64,000 nucleotides of DNA from Novipirellula artificiosorum (GTDB taxonomy: Bacteria > Planctomycetota > Planctomycetia > Pirellulales > Pirellulaceae): assembly GCF_007860135.1 (NCBI RefSeq), contig NZ_SJPV01000006.1:186001-250000 (forward strand). Direction: 5' to 3'. A program made the position numbers and the translations under genes. A model generated the notes under the pieces. It ran no database searches and was not told the DNA's origin. It worked only from the letters and a program-made list of their open reading frames with translations. Of the stretch, positions 8,331-17,613 are shown piece by piece (positions within the stretch are counted from its first letter, which is position 1; every line of letters begins with the position of its first letter).

Positions 8331-10163
8331 TTGAAACACCGAAGCACCCGAGACGTGGTCGACGACTTGCGAGCCGCTGGCCGTTTGATCGAGGTCGATG
8401 ACCCGGTGGATCCCAATCTCGAAATCGCTGAAATCCAACGCCGCGTGTACGCCAACGGTGGGCCGGCGGTCTTGTTCCGCAACGTCCATGGGACCCGTTT
8501 TCCGATGGCGGCCAACCTGTTTGGATCGCTCGAACAGGCCCGGTTTTTGTTTCGGCATACCTTAGAAGCGGTTCGTCGTTTGATTGAGATCAAAGTGGAT
8601 CCCTCGGCGCTGCCGAAGCGTCCGTTTCGCTACGCCGCTCTGCCTTTGACGGCGCTGCACACCTTGCCGGCAAAAACGTCTCGCGGACCGGTGAAAACGC
8701 ACTCCTGCAGTCTTTCCGACTTGCCAAGGCTGAAAAGTTGGCCCAAGGATGGCGGGGGATTCATCACCCTCCCCCAAGTGCTCAGTTGCGATCCAGTAGC
8801 GCCCGACGATTTGATGCGAACCAACTTGGGGATGTACCGAATTCAATTGTCAGGAAATGAATATGCGACGAACCAACAAGTAGGCCTGCACTACCAATTG
8901 CAGCGAGGCATCGGCGTTCATCATCGTTCGGCACTCAATCGTGGTGACAAGGTTCGGGTTGCCATCACGGTGGGCGGGGCCCCCGCGATGACCGTTGCGG
9001 CGGTCATGCCGTTGCCAGAAGGTCTTACCGAATTGATCTTTGCTGGCGCGCTTGCCGGACGACGCATTCGCATGATTCGTGGGGACCATGCACCGCTGTA
9101 TGCCGATGCCGATTTCGCGATTCTTGGCAGCATTGACCCCCACCAAACCATGCCCGAGGGTCCGTTTGGCGACCACTTGGGTTACTACAGCCTGCAACAC
9201 CCGGCTCCGGTCATGACGGTGGACCAGGTCTGGCATCGTGACGGCGCGATCTGGCCCTTCACGGTCGTCGGTCGACCGCCCCAAGAAGACACCACCTTTG
9301 GCCAACTGATCCACGAGCTCACCGACCCGATCATCCCCGACGTGATCCCAGGAGTGAAGGCCGTTCATGCCGTCGACGCTGCCGGCGTGCATCCCTTGTT
9401 GCTGGCGATCGGCAGCGAACGGTACATGCCGTTCCTGAATGCCTCGGAACCACAGGAGTTGCTGATTCAAGCCAACGCGATTTTGGGTAATGGTCAATTG
9501 TCGCTCGCCAAGTATCTGTGGATCACCGACGACCCCGACGGCAAGCTGGACATTCACGATGTCCAGCGGTTCTTGCAGCAGATGCTCCGGCGAGTCGATT
9601 GGCGTCGCGACTTGCATTTCTATACCAAGACCACGATCGACACGCTTGATTACAGCGGCACAGGATGGAACCGTGGCTCGAAAGTGGCGATCGCAGCATG
9701 TGGTCCAGCGATCCGAGAGCTCCCCTCACAGCTTCCAAGCGAGTATTCCCTGCCGGACGGGTTTGCCCAGCCGCGAGTGGTTTTTTCGGGCGTGTTGGCG
9801 GTCCAATCTCCCCGATTTGCCACTGACGAAAACCGTGCTGACATCGAACGGTTGGCCCATTGGATGCACCAAGATGATCGGCTCAATGAGTTTCCACTGG
9901 TCACGTTGGTCGACGACAGCCGTTTTGCCGCCGCGAACTTGGGCAATTGGCTGTGGACGACGTTCACTCGAAGCAATCCCGCGACCGACATTGAGGGTGT
10001 TCGGTCGGCGGTCGTTGACAAGCATTGGGGCTGCCACGGCCCGTTGCTGATCGATGCAAGAGTGAAACCTTGGCACGCACCCCCGTTGATCGAAGATGCT
10101 GCAACGACCGCGAAAGTCGATGCCCGCGCGACAAGAGGGGGACCGCTAGCAAAATACCTGTAG
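8331..10163 (+). CDS. UbiD-family decarboxylase
   Basis: A 610-residue protein of the UbiD family, prenyl-FMN-dependent reversible decarboxylases of aromatic or alpha,beta-unsaturated acids. The N-terminus (RSTRDVVDDLRAAGRLIEV) matches the usual start of the family, which supports a TTG start at 8331; no ATG is available upstream. The EGPFGDHLGYYS stretch near residue 275 and the later TDPIIPDVIPGVKAVH segment are typical of UbiD, with an acidic triad expected in this area. The substrate cannot be told from sequence: menaquinone or ubiquinone-type head groups are possible. No ubiX flavin prenyltransferase gene lies next to it. It seems to be transcribed alone. Confidence 0.87.
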   Translation: MKHRSTRDVVDDLRAAGRLIEVDDPVDPNLEIAEIQRRVYANGGPAVLFRNVHGTRFPMAANLFGSLEQARFLFRHTLEAVRRLIEIKVDPSALPKRPFRYAALPLTALHTLPAKTSRGPVKTHSCSLSDLPRLKSWPKDGGGFITLPQVLSCDPVAPDDLMRTNLGMYRIQLSGNEYATNQQVGLHYQLQRGIGVHHRSALNRGDKVRVAITVGGAPAMTVAAVMPLPEGLTELIFAGALAGRRIRMIRGDHAPLYADADFAILGSIDPHQTMPEGPFGDHLGYYSLQHPAPVMTVDQVWHRDGAIWPFTVVGRPPQEDTTFGQLIHELTDPIIPDVIPGVKAVHAVDAAGVHPLLLAIGSERYMPFLNASEPQELLIQANAILGNGQLSLAKYLWITDDPDGKLDIHDVQRFLQQMLRRVDWRRDLHFYTKTTIDTLDYSGTGWNRGSKVAIAACGPAIRELPSQLPSEYSLPDGFAQPRVVFSGVLAVQSPRFATDENRADIERLAHWMHQDDRLNEFPLVTLVDDSRFAAANLGNWLWTTFTRSNPATDIEGVRSAVVDKHWGCHGPLLIDARVKPWHAPPLIEDAATTAKVDARATRGGPLAKYL

Positions 10164-10336
10164 CCGCTGGCGGTATTCAGGCAGCTCAGGCTGCTTTCGA
10201 AAGTTGCAGCGTGACGCCTGTCGCTCGGGTTCGAGGGGATTTTCGATTATTCGTCTTTCTCCCAGCGATGCTCTTCCCCTAGACTGCCTGCTCGAAGGAC
10301 TCGAGAGAATCAACCGAACCAGCGGGAGTTTACGGC

Positions 10337-11599
10337 ATGGAAGCCGGATCAAAATTACGTCGTTGTCTGTTCGCAGTCACCATAGGGGTGCTGGGGACTT
10401 GGTTGGCTGGATCATCGGATGCCGCCGACTTTCGAACCCGAAATTTCATTATCCAGGCGCCCAACGCACAGCTTGCTCGCGCGGTTGGCGATGCGGCCGA
10501 GCGATACCGCAGCGATTTGGCCTCCTACTGGCTCGGCAATCCGCTGCCACCGTGGCCGACGCCCTGTCCGGTCCGCGTGGTCGCCGGTGCGAACTTGGCT
10601 GCCCAAGGGGTAACGACCTACAACCGCTCGCCGGTTCGCGATTTTCAAATGGAGGTCGTCGGCACGCCAGAACGCATTCTCGACAGCGTATTGCCACACG
10701 AAGTGACTCACACGATCTTGGCCACCCATTTTGGTCAACCGTTGCCTCGATGGGCCGATGAGGGAATTTGTACCACGGTCGAACATCGCTCCGAAAAACA
10801 GAAGCACGAGACCAAGCTGCGAGAATTTCTGCGAACGCAACGCGGAATTCCCATGAACAAGCTGTTCCTCTTGACCGAGTACCCTGGCGACGTGTTGCCA
10901 ATGTATGCCCAAGGCTATTCGGTGTGCAGCTTTCTGATCGATCAGCAAGGGCCGCGTTCGTTTATCAACTTCTTGCATGATTACGTGCAGCACCGATCTT
11001 GGACCGCAAATATCCGCAAGCACTACGGGTACGAATCGCTCGCGGAGCTCCAAGACTATTGGCTTTCTTGGGTTGCCGCCGGCAGCGGTCCTTCGGCCCA
11101 ATTTGCCAAGAACAACCAGAATCTCGCTTCGGATCCGAGCAAGGTTGCCTTGGCATCGGCCAATCCGGTCGTCCAGGCTCAACATCAGACGCCAGCCGAA
11201 GCGATCACTCGGTCGGTTGACGGCCCAGCGACGGCCTTGGCAAGCGCTCAGCCAACGGGATGGTACTTGCGGCAAAAAATGGGGGTTGCTGACGCTCCCG
11301 CGGGGACTCCTCCGGCAGCTGCTTCCGAGCCAGTGGCTTCAGGTCGCTTGGCATCGGAGGACCGACTCATGCCTCCATCGGTCCGCAACAGCACGCTGTA
11401 TTCGGCCGCTCAGCCACAGCAGGAGCAATCGATGAGCCGGTCCGGAATCGCGTTTCGACCGGCCGTGGCGGAAAACGCAAAGGAAAATGCGACTGCCGTG
11501 AAACCGACGATTGATGCTGCCGATCTCCAATCGATCCGAATCGATGCGTTGCAGGGCCAAGCGGATCGGTGGTATCAAAAAAAGACCATTTGGCGATAG
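10337..11599 (+). CDS. Secreted gluzincin-like metallopeptidase (peptidase MA-like)
   Basis: A 420-residue exported protein with a signal peptide (residues 1-29, ending near SSDAA). The zinc site HEVTH lies at 121-125, and WADEG at 139-143 supplies the third ligand, probably Glu142, which is the gluzincin arrangement. The domain spans roughly 33-255. Beyond it lies a low-complexity region rich in Ala, Pro, Ser and Gln (about 265-400) with no recognisable fold. Similar single-domain proteins occur in other planctomycetes without a known substrate. It stands alone between the UbiD-like gene and the small basic protein gene; a weak GCAGC/GCTGC hairpin lies upstream at 10181-10194. Confidence 0.72.
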   Translation: MEAGSKLRRCLFAVTIGVLGTWLAGSSDAADFRTRNFIIQAPNAQLARAVGDAAERYRSDLASYWLGNPLPPWPTPCPVRVVAGANLAAQGVTTYNRSPVRDFQMEVVGTPERILDSVLPHEVTHTILATHFGQPLPRWADEGICTTVEHRSEKQKHETKLREFLRTQRGIPMNKLFLLTEYPGDVLPMYAQGYSVCSFLIDQQGPRSFINFLHDYVQHRSWTANIRKHYGYESLAELQDYWLSWVAAGSGPSAQFAKNNQNLASDPSKVALASANPVVQAQHQTPAEAITRSVDGPATALASAQPTGWYLRQKMGVADAPAGTPPAAASEPVASGRLASEDRLMPPSVRNSTLYSAAQPQQEQSMSRSGIAFRPAVAENAKENATAVKPTIDAADLQSIRIDALQGQADRWYQKKTIWR

Positions 11600-11782
11600 T
11601 TTTCCCTCCATTTGCTCACGATTTTTTCTCTGCGGGAATCCAAGAACCCTGTTTCTTGCGACTACCGCAATGCCGTCGAACATGCTATTTTCTTCAGTTC
11701 GAAGGTCCGCCGAGCGGATCGCCCCGACCACAAGCGGCTTGCTTCGGTCGTTGTTCCCCCATCTGAAATGACGTCAGGATTC

Positions 11783-11881
11783 ATGGCTAAACCACAACAT
11801 AAACTGAAAAAAGCGAATCACGGGCAGCGCCCCGCCAGTGCAAAAGCACGCAAGGCCAAACGCAAAAAGATCAAGACCTAA
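11783..11881 (+). CDS. Very basic 32-residue protein, hypothetical
   Basis: The ATG at 11783 follows a CAGGA ribosome site and opens 32 residues, nearly half of them Lys, Arg or His (MAKPQHKLKKANHG and then RKAKRKKIKT). An in-frame ATG at 11768 would add five residues. Its composition is like small ribosomal or nucleic-acid-binding proteins. It ends 24 bases before the FabZ-like gene, and the two may share a transcript. I recall similar short basic proteins in related genomes but cannot verify that here. An RNA- or DNA-binding role is inferred from charge only. Confidence 0.55.
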   Translation: MAKPQHKLKKANHGQRPASAKARKAKRKKIKT

Positions 11882-11905
11882 TCCCCTTTCCGTTAGCACG
11901 AATCT

Positions 11906-12427
11906 GTGACGAAAAGCGACTTCATTTTCGATCTTGACCGCTTGGATTTCGAGAATCCCATCGCGGATACCGAGGCGATCCATAGGCTCATTCCGCAACG
12001 CTTTGAGATGGCGCAGGTCACCGCTATCCTGGCCGAGGATGTCGATCGCTTGGCGTGTGTTGGCTACAAGGATGTGACCGAAGACGAGTTTTGGATTCGC
12101 GGCCATATGCCCGGAATGCCGATCATGCCTGGTGTGATCCAGCTCGAGGCGGTGGCCCAGTTGGCGAGCTACTTTGCTCAACGGCACGATCTGCTGGGAA
12201 CCGAAATGGTTGGCTTTGGTGGCCTCGATGAGGTCCGTTTTCGCGGCATTGTCAATCCAGGCGATTGTTTGATCTTGATGATCGAATTGATCAAGCTGCG
12301 CCGTGGAAGGATGATTGTGGCCCGATTCCAAGGAGCCGTCGACAATAAGTTGGTGATCGACGGGGTTTTGCGTGGCATCCCCATTCCGGTCGAGATGGTC
12401 AAGCAACAATTGGATCGCCGTCCCTAG
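11906..12427 (+). CDS. FabZ/FabA-like 3-hydroxyacyl-ACP dehydratase
   Basis: A 173-residue hot-dog fold protein likely to dehydrate 3-hydroxyacyl-ACP in fatty-acid synthesis. The catalytic segment GHMPGMPIMPGVIQLEA contains His67 and Glu81 in the spacing of FabZ. It is about 25 residues longer than classical FabZ because of an extended N-terminus (residues 1-35). It begins with GTG; no better in-frame ATG precedes the conserved region. It could also be a specialised dehydratase for a polyketide or lipid variant, since the core lacks further family markers. It follows the small basic protein gene and converges with nth. Confidence 0.8.
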   Translation: MTKSDFIFDLDRLDFENPIADTEAIHRLIPQRFEMAQVTAILAEDVDRLACVGYKDVTEDEFWIRGHMPGMPIMPGVIQLEAVAQLASYFAQRHDLLGTEMVGFGGLDEVRFRGIVNPGDCLILMIELIKLRRGRMIVARFQGAVDNKLVIDGVLRGIPIPVEMVKQQLDRRP

Positions 12428-12472
12428 GCTGAGCGTGCGATGCATCGCAACGCTCACTCGCGAACGATTTCG

Positions 12473-13126
12473 CTACGCTTTCCGCGAAACCACGGGGCTT
12501 TTTCGCTGCGGATAGAGCTCGCGACACAGCCCACATTTCATGCCATCGCAGCCTCGTGCGGTACAGTGTTCGCGGCCGTAGTAGATGATTTGAAGATGGA
12601 GATCGTTCCAGCATGCTTGCGGGAATAGCTTTTTCAAGTCTTGCTCGGTTTCGACGACGTTCTTTCCACGGGTCAATCCCCACCGCTGAGCAAGTCGATG
12701 AATATGGGTATCAACCGGAAATGCAGGCACACCGAACGCTTGAGCCATTACGACGCTGGCGGTCTTGTGTCCCACACCGGCAAGCGATTCGAGTTGTTCA
12801 AGGGTCCTCGGAACCTGACCGCCATGCTCATCGACCAGACGCTGCGAAAGCCGAGTCAGGTTCTTGGATTTCGAGTTGGATAGCCCAATCGGCCGAATGA
12901 TTCGTAAGATTTCTTGCTCGCCAAGCTCCACCATTTGCTCCGCCGTCGCTGCGGCAGCAAACAATTCCGGCGTCACCTCATTCACCTTCTTGTCGGTGCA
13001 CTGAGCGCTCAACAAAACCGCCACCAGCAAAGTAAACTCATCGGTGTGGTCCAGCGGGATCGGCGGATGAGGATACAATTCCCCAAGCCGCCGCAACACA
13101 AGATCGGCACGCTGCTGTTTGTTCAC
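12473..13126 (-). CDS. nth: Endonuclease III
   Basis: A base-excision-repair glycosylase/AP lyase for oxidised pyrimidines. The GTG start at 13126 gives VNKQQRADLVL, aligning exactly with the E. coli start; a TTG at 13159 would add 11 residues. The helix-hairpin-helix LAGVGHKTASVV carries the catalytic Lys, and the catalytic Asp lies in FPVDTHIHRLAQR. The C-terminal cysteine loop differs from E. coli: here Cys188, 193, 198 and 201 are spaced C-x4-C-x4-C-x2-C, instead of C-x6-C-x2-C-x5-C, so the [4Fe-4S] cluster is uncertain. It is divergent from the U32 gene across a tandem-repeat region. Confidence 0.92.
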   Translation of the reverse strand: MNKQQRADLVLRRLGELYPHPPIPLDHTDEFTLLVAVLLSAQCTDKKVNEVTPELFAAAATAEQMVELGEQEILRIIRPIGLSNSKSKNLTRLSQRLVDEHGGQVPRTLEQLESLAGVGHKTASVVMAQAFGVPAFPVDTHIHRLAQRWGLTRGKNVVETEQDLKKLFPQACWNDLHLQIIYYGREHCTARGCDGMKCGLCRELYPQRKSPVVSRKA

Positions 13127-13194
13127 GGTTTTCGTGGTCCCATTCGCGAAGGCGTTCAATTAGCCCCGTGTCCTGGCGGGGCCCGTTCTGCAAC

Positions 13195-13329
13195 GGACCC
13201 CGTTATCGTAGCGGACCCCGTTATCGTAGCGGACCCCGTTATCGTAGCGGACCCCGTTATCGTAGCGGACCCCGTTATCGTAGCGGACCCCGTTATCGTA
13301 GCGGACCCCGTTATCGTAGCGGACCCCGT
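13195..13329. repeat. 18-bp tandem repeat, 7.5 copies, in a divergent promoter region
   Basis: Seven identical copies of GGACCCCGTTATCGTAGC run head to tail, followed by a half copy; a degenerate copy seems to precede them at about 13179-13194. A small perfect inverted repeat (GCCCCG/CGGGGC) lies just to the left at 13163-13182. The array is between the start codons of nth (leftward) and the U32 gene (rightward), so it probably sits in or next to both promoters. Because 18 is a multiple of three, all copies stay open on both strands (GPRYRS on +), but I regard it as non-coding. Confidence 0.9.
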
Positions 13330-13395
13330 CCCTCTGTCGATTCGGTGTGTCGAAAACCGTTTCCCAGATCCGTGATTGCTTGTCATACTTGGCTC

Positions 13396-15921
13396 ATGAA
13401 CCCAACTCCGAGACTGCCAGCCAGCCGATCCATTGAACTTCTTGCTCCAGCGGGTGATTGGGAATGTGCGCGTGCTGCCGTCGAGAACGGAGCCGATGCA
13501 ATCTACTTTGGGCTCGATTGTGGCTTCAATGCTCGCGTGCGAGCTAAGAATTTTGGTCTTCCCGACCTTCCCGATCTAATGAGTTGGCTCCGCACGCGAG
13601 GTGTTCGCGGCTATGTAACGATGAACACGTTGGCATTCCCGTCGGAATTGCCCCCCCTTATCGGAGTGATTGAATCGGTCGCAGCTTCGGGGGTCGATGC
13701 CGTGTTGATTCAAGACTTTGGCGTCGCCAGGATCGTCCATGCGATCTGCCCCGAGCTCGAGATTCATGCGTCGACTCAAATGAGTCTTTCGAGTGCCGAA
13801 ACCATCGAAGTCGCTTCCGACTTGGGGTTGTCGCGTGTGGTGCTGGCACGCGAGCTTTCGATCGCCGAAATCCGAAAGATCACGGCAGCGACCCACATGC
13901 CCGTGGAGTGCTTCATTCACGGCGCGTTGTGCGTCGCGTACAGTGGTCAGTGCTTGACGAGCGAATCACTTGGCGGTCGTAGCGCCAATCGTGGGCATTG
14001 TGCCCAAGCGTGTCGGTTGCCGTACGAACTTGTCGTGGATGGTGAAGACCGCGACCTCGGTGAAGTTCGCTATCTACTCAGCCCTCAAGACTTAGCGGGC
14101 TATGCCGCGATTCCCGACATGATCGATGCCGGGGTGGCTTCACTCAAAATCGAAGGTCGCTTGAAGACCGCAGAGTACGTCGCAAATATCACAGGTCACT
14201 ACCGCACCGCGATTGATGATGCGATTCAGACCGGTGCGGTGCACGTCGACGATGTGGCACGCCGTGAGATGGAGTTGTCGTTTTCACGTGGCTTTTCTCC
14301 CGGTTGGATTGAGGGCAACGATCATAAACGACTTGTGCCCGGTGACCACAGCGCCAAACGAGGCATTCGACTGGGGGCGATTCTCGATTGCAAGTCCGAC
14401 CGAATACTTGTTCACGTTGATGCTCCGGTAACACTTGGCGATGGATTGGCCATTGAAGTCCAGCAGGGAGAATTTCAAGGCGGCCGGATCTATTCGCTTG
14501 AAACGGGTCGTGGCCAACGATTCGATTCGGTCGAAGCTGACACCGACGTATGGATTGGATTTGGACGCGGTGAAATCGAGTGGCAACGGGTTCAGCGTGG
14601 TGATCTGGTTTTCAAAAACGATGATCCAAAGCTAAACCGTCGTTTGCGTCAGAGTTTCGCTGGCGAAGACCCGCAAAGTCGTCAACCGATCGACATGGTG
14701 ATCGGTGCGGAGGCAGGAAAGACGCTGCAGCTCTCGGCGACGACAAGCGGTGGGATCACCGTTAGCGTCTCGGGCGACCAAGTGCTCGAAAAGGCGAACA
14801 AGCATCCTGCCAATGCAGCGAGGCTGCGAGAAAAAATGGAGCGACTCGGTGGGACCTCCTTTGAACTTCGCTCGCTCAAAGCAACAATCACAGGCGAACC
14901 GATGGTGCCGGCCAGTTTGCTGAATCAACTGCGACGGACTTTAACCGATGCGTTGACCCTGCGGCTGAGGCAACCGCCGGTTCGGACGATCGACGCCGAA
15001 GCGGGGCGTGTTTTGCTCGCCCCCCTGCCACGGTCGGTCGACGAAGTGATAACGCCATCCAAACCTCAGTTGGTTGTGCTGTGCCGAACGCTTGAGCAAA
15101 TAGAGGCGGTCGCCTCTAGCGATGTCGATTGGATCTATACCGACCTGCATGATGTTCGCCACTATCGAGATGCAGTACAGATCGCGCACCAACACCATGC
15201 CAAGATTGGCATTGCGAACGTTCGGATTCAGAAACCAGGCGAAATGGGACTTTTGCGTGTCCTCCGGCGACTCGATGCGGATTGCTTTCTGGTTCGAAAC
15301 TTGGCAGCGGTTGGCTACCTCAAAACACTTGGTAAACCGCTGGTGGCCGATTTCTCACTCAACACGGCTAACCATCGCTCGGCCGAGTGGTTGATGGACC
15401 TTGGTGTGCAGCGAGTGACCGCGTCGTATGACCTGAATCGTGATCAACTGATGGACTTGGTCGACTCAGCCCGGCCGACAGATTTGGAAATCGTGATCCA
15501 CCAGCACATGCCCATGTTCCACATGGAGCATTGCGTTTTCTGTAGCGTGCTGTCGCCCGGCACCAACAAGACGAATTGTGGGCGCCCCTGTGATCGCCAC
15601 GTCGTGACACTGCGAGATCGTGTCGGGGCGGAGCATCCGCTGCAAGCCGACGTCGCCTGTCGCAACACCCTGTACAATGCAACCGCGCAAAGCGGATCCG
15701 AGATCGTCGCCGATTTAATTCGCAAAGGCATTCGCTGGTTTCGCGTCGAGTTGCTCGAACAAAACGCGAAGGAATCGCAACAAACGATCGCGACCTACCG
15801 GCAACTGCTTGCGGGCGAATTGTCGGGCAGCGAAGTTTGGCGAAGATTGCAAGCAACCAACCGCCTCGGCGTGACCCGTGGAACCCTTGAATCAAAGCGG
15901 AATCCGCTTGCGATACTCTAA
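13396..15921 (+). CDS. Peptidase U32 family protein (RlhA-like)
   Basis: An 841-residue U32 protein. Members such as RlhA and TrhP install hydroxyl groups on RNA (23S rRNA C2501, or tRNA wobble uridine) rather than cut collagen. The start is placed at the ATG at 13396, giving IELLAPAGDWECARAAVENG close to the N-terminus; the frame is open back to 13168 through the tandem repeat, giving an unlikely GPRYRS extension. The U32 signature region (ECFIHGALCVAYSGQCL, then GGRSANRGHCAQACR) lies near residues 170-205, with Cys residues probably binding iron-sulfur. A second Cys-rich block lies near residues 710-745 (HMEHCVFCSVLSPGTN). The length exceeds that of E. coli RlhA, with DUF3656-like middle and C-terminal parts. 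Confidence 0.85.
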   Translation: MNPTPRLPASRSIELLAPAGDWECARAAVENGADAIYFGLDCGFNARVRAKNFGLPDLPDLMSWLRTRGVRGYVTMNTLAFPSELPPLIGVIESVAASGVDAVLIQDFGVARIVHAICPELEIHASTQMSLSSAETIEVASDLGLSRVVLARELSIAEIRKITAATHMPVECFIHGALCVAYSGQCLTSESLGGRSANRGHCAQACRLPYELVVDGEDRDLGEVRYLLSPQDLAGYAAIPDMIDAGVASLKIEGRLKTAEYVANITGHYRTAIDDAIQTGAVHVDDVARREMELSFSRGFSPGWIEGNDHKRLVPGDHSAKRGIRLGAILDCKSDRILVHVDAPVTLGDGLAIEVQQGEFQGGRIYSLETGRGQRFDSVEADTDVWIGFGRGEIEWQRVQRGDLVFKNDDPKLNRRLRQSFAGEDPQSRQPIDMVIGAEAGKTLQLSATTSGGITVSVSGDQVLEKANKHPANAARLREKMERLGGTSFELRSLKATITGEPMVPASLLNQLRRTLTDALTLRLRQPPVRTIDAEAGRVLLAPLPRSVDEVITPSKPQLVVLCRTLEQIEAVASSDVDWIYTDLHDVRHYRDAVQIAHQHHAKIGIANVRIQKPGEMGLLRVLRRLDADCFLVRNLAAVGYLKTLGKPLVADFSLNTANHRSAEWLMDLGVQRVTASYDLNRDQLMDLVDSARPTDLEIVIHQHMPMFHMEHCVFCSVLSPGTNKTNCGRPCDRHVVTLRDRVGAEHPLQADVACRNTLYNATAQSGSEIVADLIRKGIRWFRVELLEQNAKESQQTIATYRQLLAGELSGSEVWRRLQATNRLGVTRGTLESKRNPLAIL

Positions 15922-16010
15922 AACCGATGTTTCAAAAACGGTGAAGGGTGTCGTGTGACCGAACTGTGGTGATTTACAACGGATCAACTTTCAATAAATT
16001 GGATGGCTTC

Positions 16011-17168
16011 ATGCTCAGCAGTACTGAGAATCAATCACAAACCCATGCAGCTGATTTGCTCGCCAAGCCTCCATCCCCTCACAAGTCTCGATTGATGAGC
16101 AAGACCATCAAAAGTCACTCCAAAGCGTCGCCAAAGGCTCACTCCACGATCCCTGTCGCACCCGATGCGGCGCTTCGTCAATGGTTGATACGAATCATTG
16201 TGCTGCTTGGCTTGGTGATCGTGTCGCTAGTGTTCGCGATGGCGTTGGGGATTTTTGATCGTGGAGGCGTTCAGATCGAAAGCCCAACGCTGCGAGCCAT
16301 CCCTGATCGCTACGACGAGCAGCGGGTATTCGGTTACTTGGTCGATCTCTGCGAAATCGGTCCACGAGCCTCCGGTTCAACGGGGATGGAAAAACAACAA
16401 GCGATGCTAACCCAGTTTTTTCGCAATTGCGGCGCGGCGGTTCAGATGCAAACGTTTGAAATTCGCCATCCCCAAGATGGCTCGAACGTCGAACTTGGAA
16501 ACCTGATGGCGCGATGGAATCCAGCGCAGCAGAACCGTTATCTGTTCTGCGCCCATTACGACACACGTCCGTTCCCAGATCAAGACCGTCGAAATCCAAG
16601 AGGAGTGTTTGTGGGGGCAAATGATGGAGCAAGCGGGACCGCAGCACTGATGGAATTGGCGAACCAGTTCGATGATTTGCCAACTGAGATCGGAGTCGAC
16701 ATCGTCCTCTTCGACGGCGAAGAATTTGTTTTTGAACAGGGACGAGATGACTACTTTCTGGGCTCGACTTTCTTCGCTGAGAAAATCGCTGCCGAAACCG
16801 ATGAAAGTCCCTACGCCGCTGGAATCCTGCTCGATATGATTGGCGACAAGGAGCTGAAGATTTACTATGAAACCAACAGTCTGAAATACGCTCGCGATGT
16901 CGCCGTTGGAGTCTGGCGAGTCGCCAAGAAACTTGGGGTCCGAGCGTTTGTGGATCGGCCACGACACACCATCCAGGACGACCACCTTCCGTTGAACCAA
17001 ATCGCCAAAATCCCTACCATCGACCTGATCGATTTTGATTACCCTCGCCCAGGGTTCGGAGCACCGGCCTATTGGCACACCGAGCAAGACATCCCCGAAA
17101 ATTGCAGCGGAAAATCGATGGCTGCGGTCGTCTGGGTGCTCCACCAATGGCTGCTCGAGCAGCGATAG
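16011..17168 (+). CDS. M28-family zinc enzyme, glutaminyl-peptide cyclotransferase-like
   Basis: Membrane-anchored M28 protein of about 385 residues. One transmembrane helix (about residues 60-85, IIVLLGLVIVSLVFAMALG) is followed by an extracytoplasmic catalytic domain. The zinc-site motifs run in the order FCAHYDTRPF (His, Asp region), GANDGASG (bridging Asp), LFDGEE (Glu pair), LLDMIG, and a late His in HTIQDDH. The FDGEEFVF and GANDGASG pattern resembles glutaminyl cyclases, which form N-terminal pyroglutamate; a plain aminopeptidase is the alternative. The start is uncertain: a GTG at 15948 and an ATG at 16095 are also in frame. It follows the U32 gene on the same strand. Confidence 0.78.
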   Translation: MLSSTENQSQTHAADLLAKPPSPHKSRLMSKTIKSHSKASPKAHSTIPVAPDAALRQWLIRIIVLLGLVIVSLVFAMALGIFDRGGVQIESPTLRAIPDRYDEQRVFGYLVDLCEIGPRASGSTGMEKQQAMLTQFFRNCGAAVQMQTFEIRHPQDGSNVELGNLMARWNPAQQNRYLFCAHYDTRPFPDQDRRNPRGVFVGANDGASGTAALMELANQFDDLPTEIGVDIVLFDGEEFVFEQGRDDYFLGSTFFAEKIAAETDESPYAAGILLDMIGDKELKIYYETNSLKYARDVAVGVWRVAKKLGVRAFVDRPRHTIQDDHLPLNQIAKIPTIDLIDFDYPRPGFGAPAYWHTEQDIPENCSGKSMAAVVWVLHQWLLEQR

Positions 17169-17221
17169 CATTGTCGAGACGGCGACATTTGATCACGGCC
17201 TTCCACTCGAATGCACCGTGG

Positions 17222-17458
17222 TTACACCTGATGGTTCCAGGGCATTTTGCTCAACAACATTCCCATGCCACAGGTGTTCGATAGACCTGCGAAGGTGAGC
17301 CCTGCACCCACAAAGATAAAAATCCCCGCGAAGTAGGAGTGAACCGTCAACGCCAAAACTGCACCGGCAAGAATCAGCGAGCCGGCAACGATTCGAACTT
17401 GGCGGTCTAACGAAATCGTCCGTCGGGTTGTCGACGTTTCACATTTTTCGGTATTCAT
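17222..17458 (-). CDS. DUF2892 (YgaP-type) inner-membrane protein
   Basis: A 78-residue protein with two hydrophobic segments (about 27-45 and 48-64) and the conserved DUF2892 ending NTCGMGMLLSKMPWN. In other bacteria this module is often fused to, or encoded beside, rhodanese domains and sulfur-handling enzymes. Here it is divergent from a CoA-disulfide-reductase/rhodanese fusion, and the two share an intergenic region with a palindromic AT-rich site. A role in membrane-linked sulfane-sulfur metabolism is inferred from this context. Confidence 0.8.
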   Translation of the reverse strand: MNTEKCETSTTRRTISLDRQVRIVAGSLILAGAVLALTVHSYFAGIFIFVGAGLTFAGLSNTCGMGMLLSKMPWNHQV

Positions 17459-17613
17459 GTTCGGTAGTATAGCGACACCCCCTCGATCTTCGTAGCCATG
17501 TCACTCGACTTGAAATGCGTCCGACGACCGGGAATCATACCTGCGGTCCTACCGGTTGTGGGGCTCCATCCGCCAAAACCATGGCGGGTGGGCTTTTCAA
17601 AAAATTATTAACT

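Noticed and set aside
13195..13329. CRISPR array
   Set aside because: The 18-bp units are head to tail with no spacers, and no cas genes are near.
13168..13395. N-terminal GPRYRS extension of the U32 protein
   Set aside because: The U32 family begins right after the ATG at 13396; the extension comes from a 3-multiple repeat that is open on both strands.
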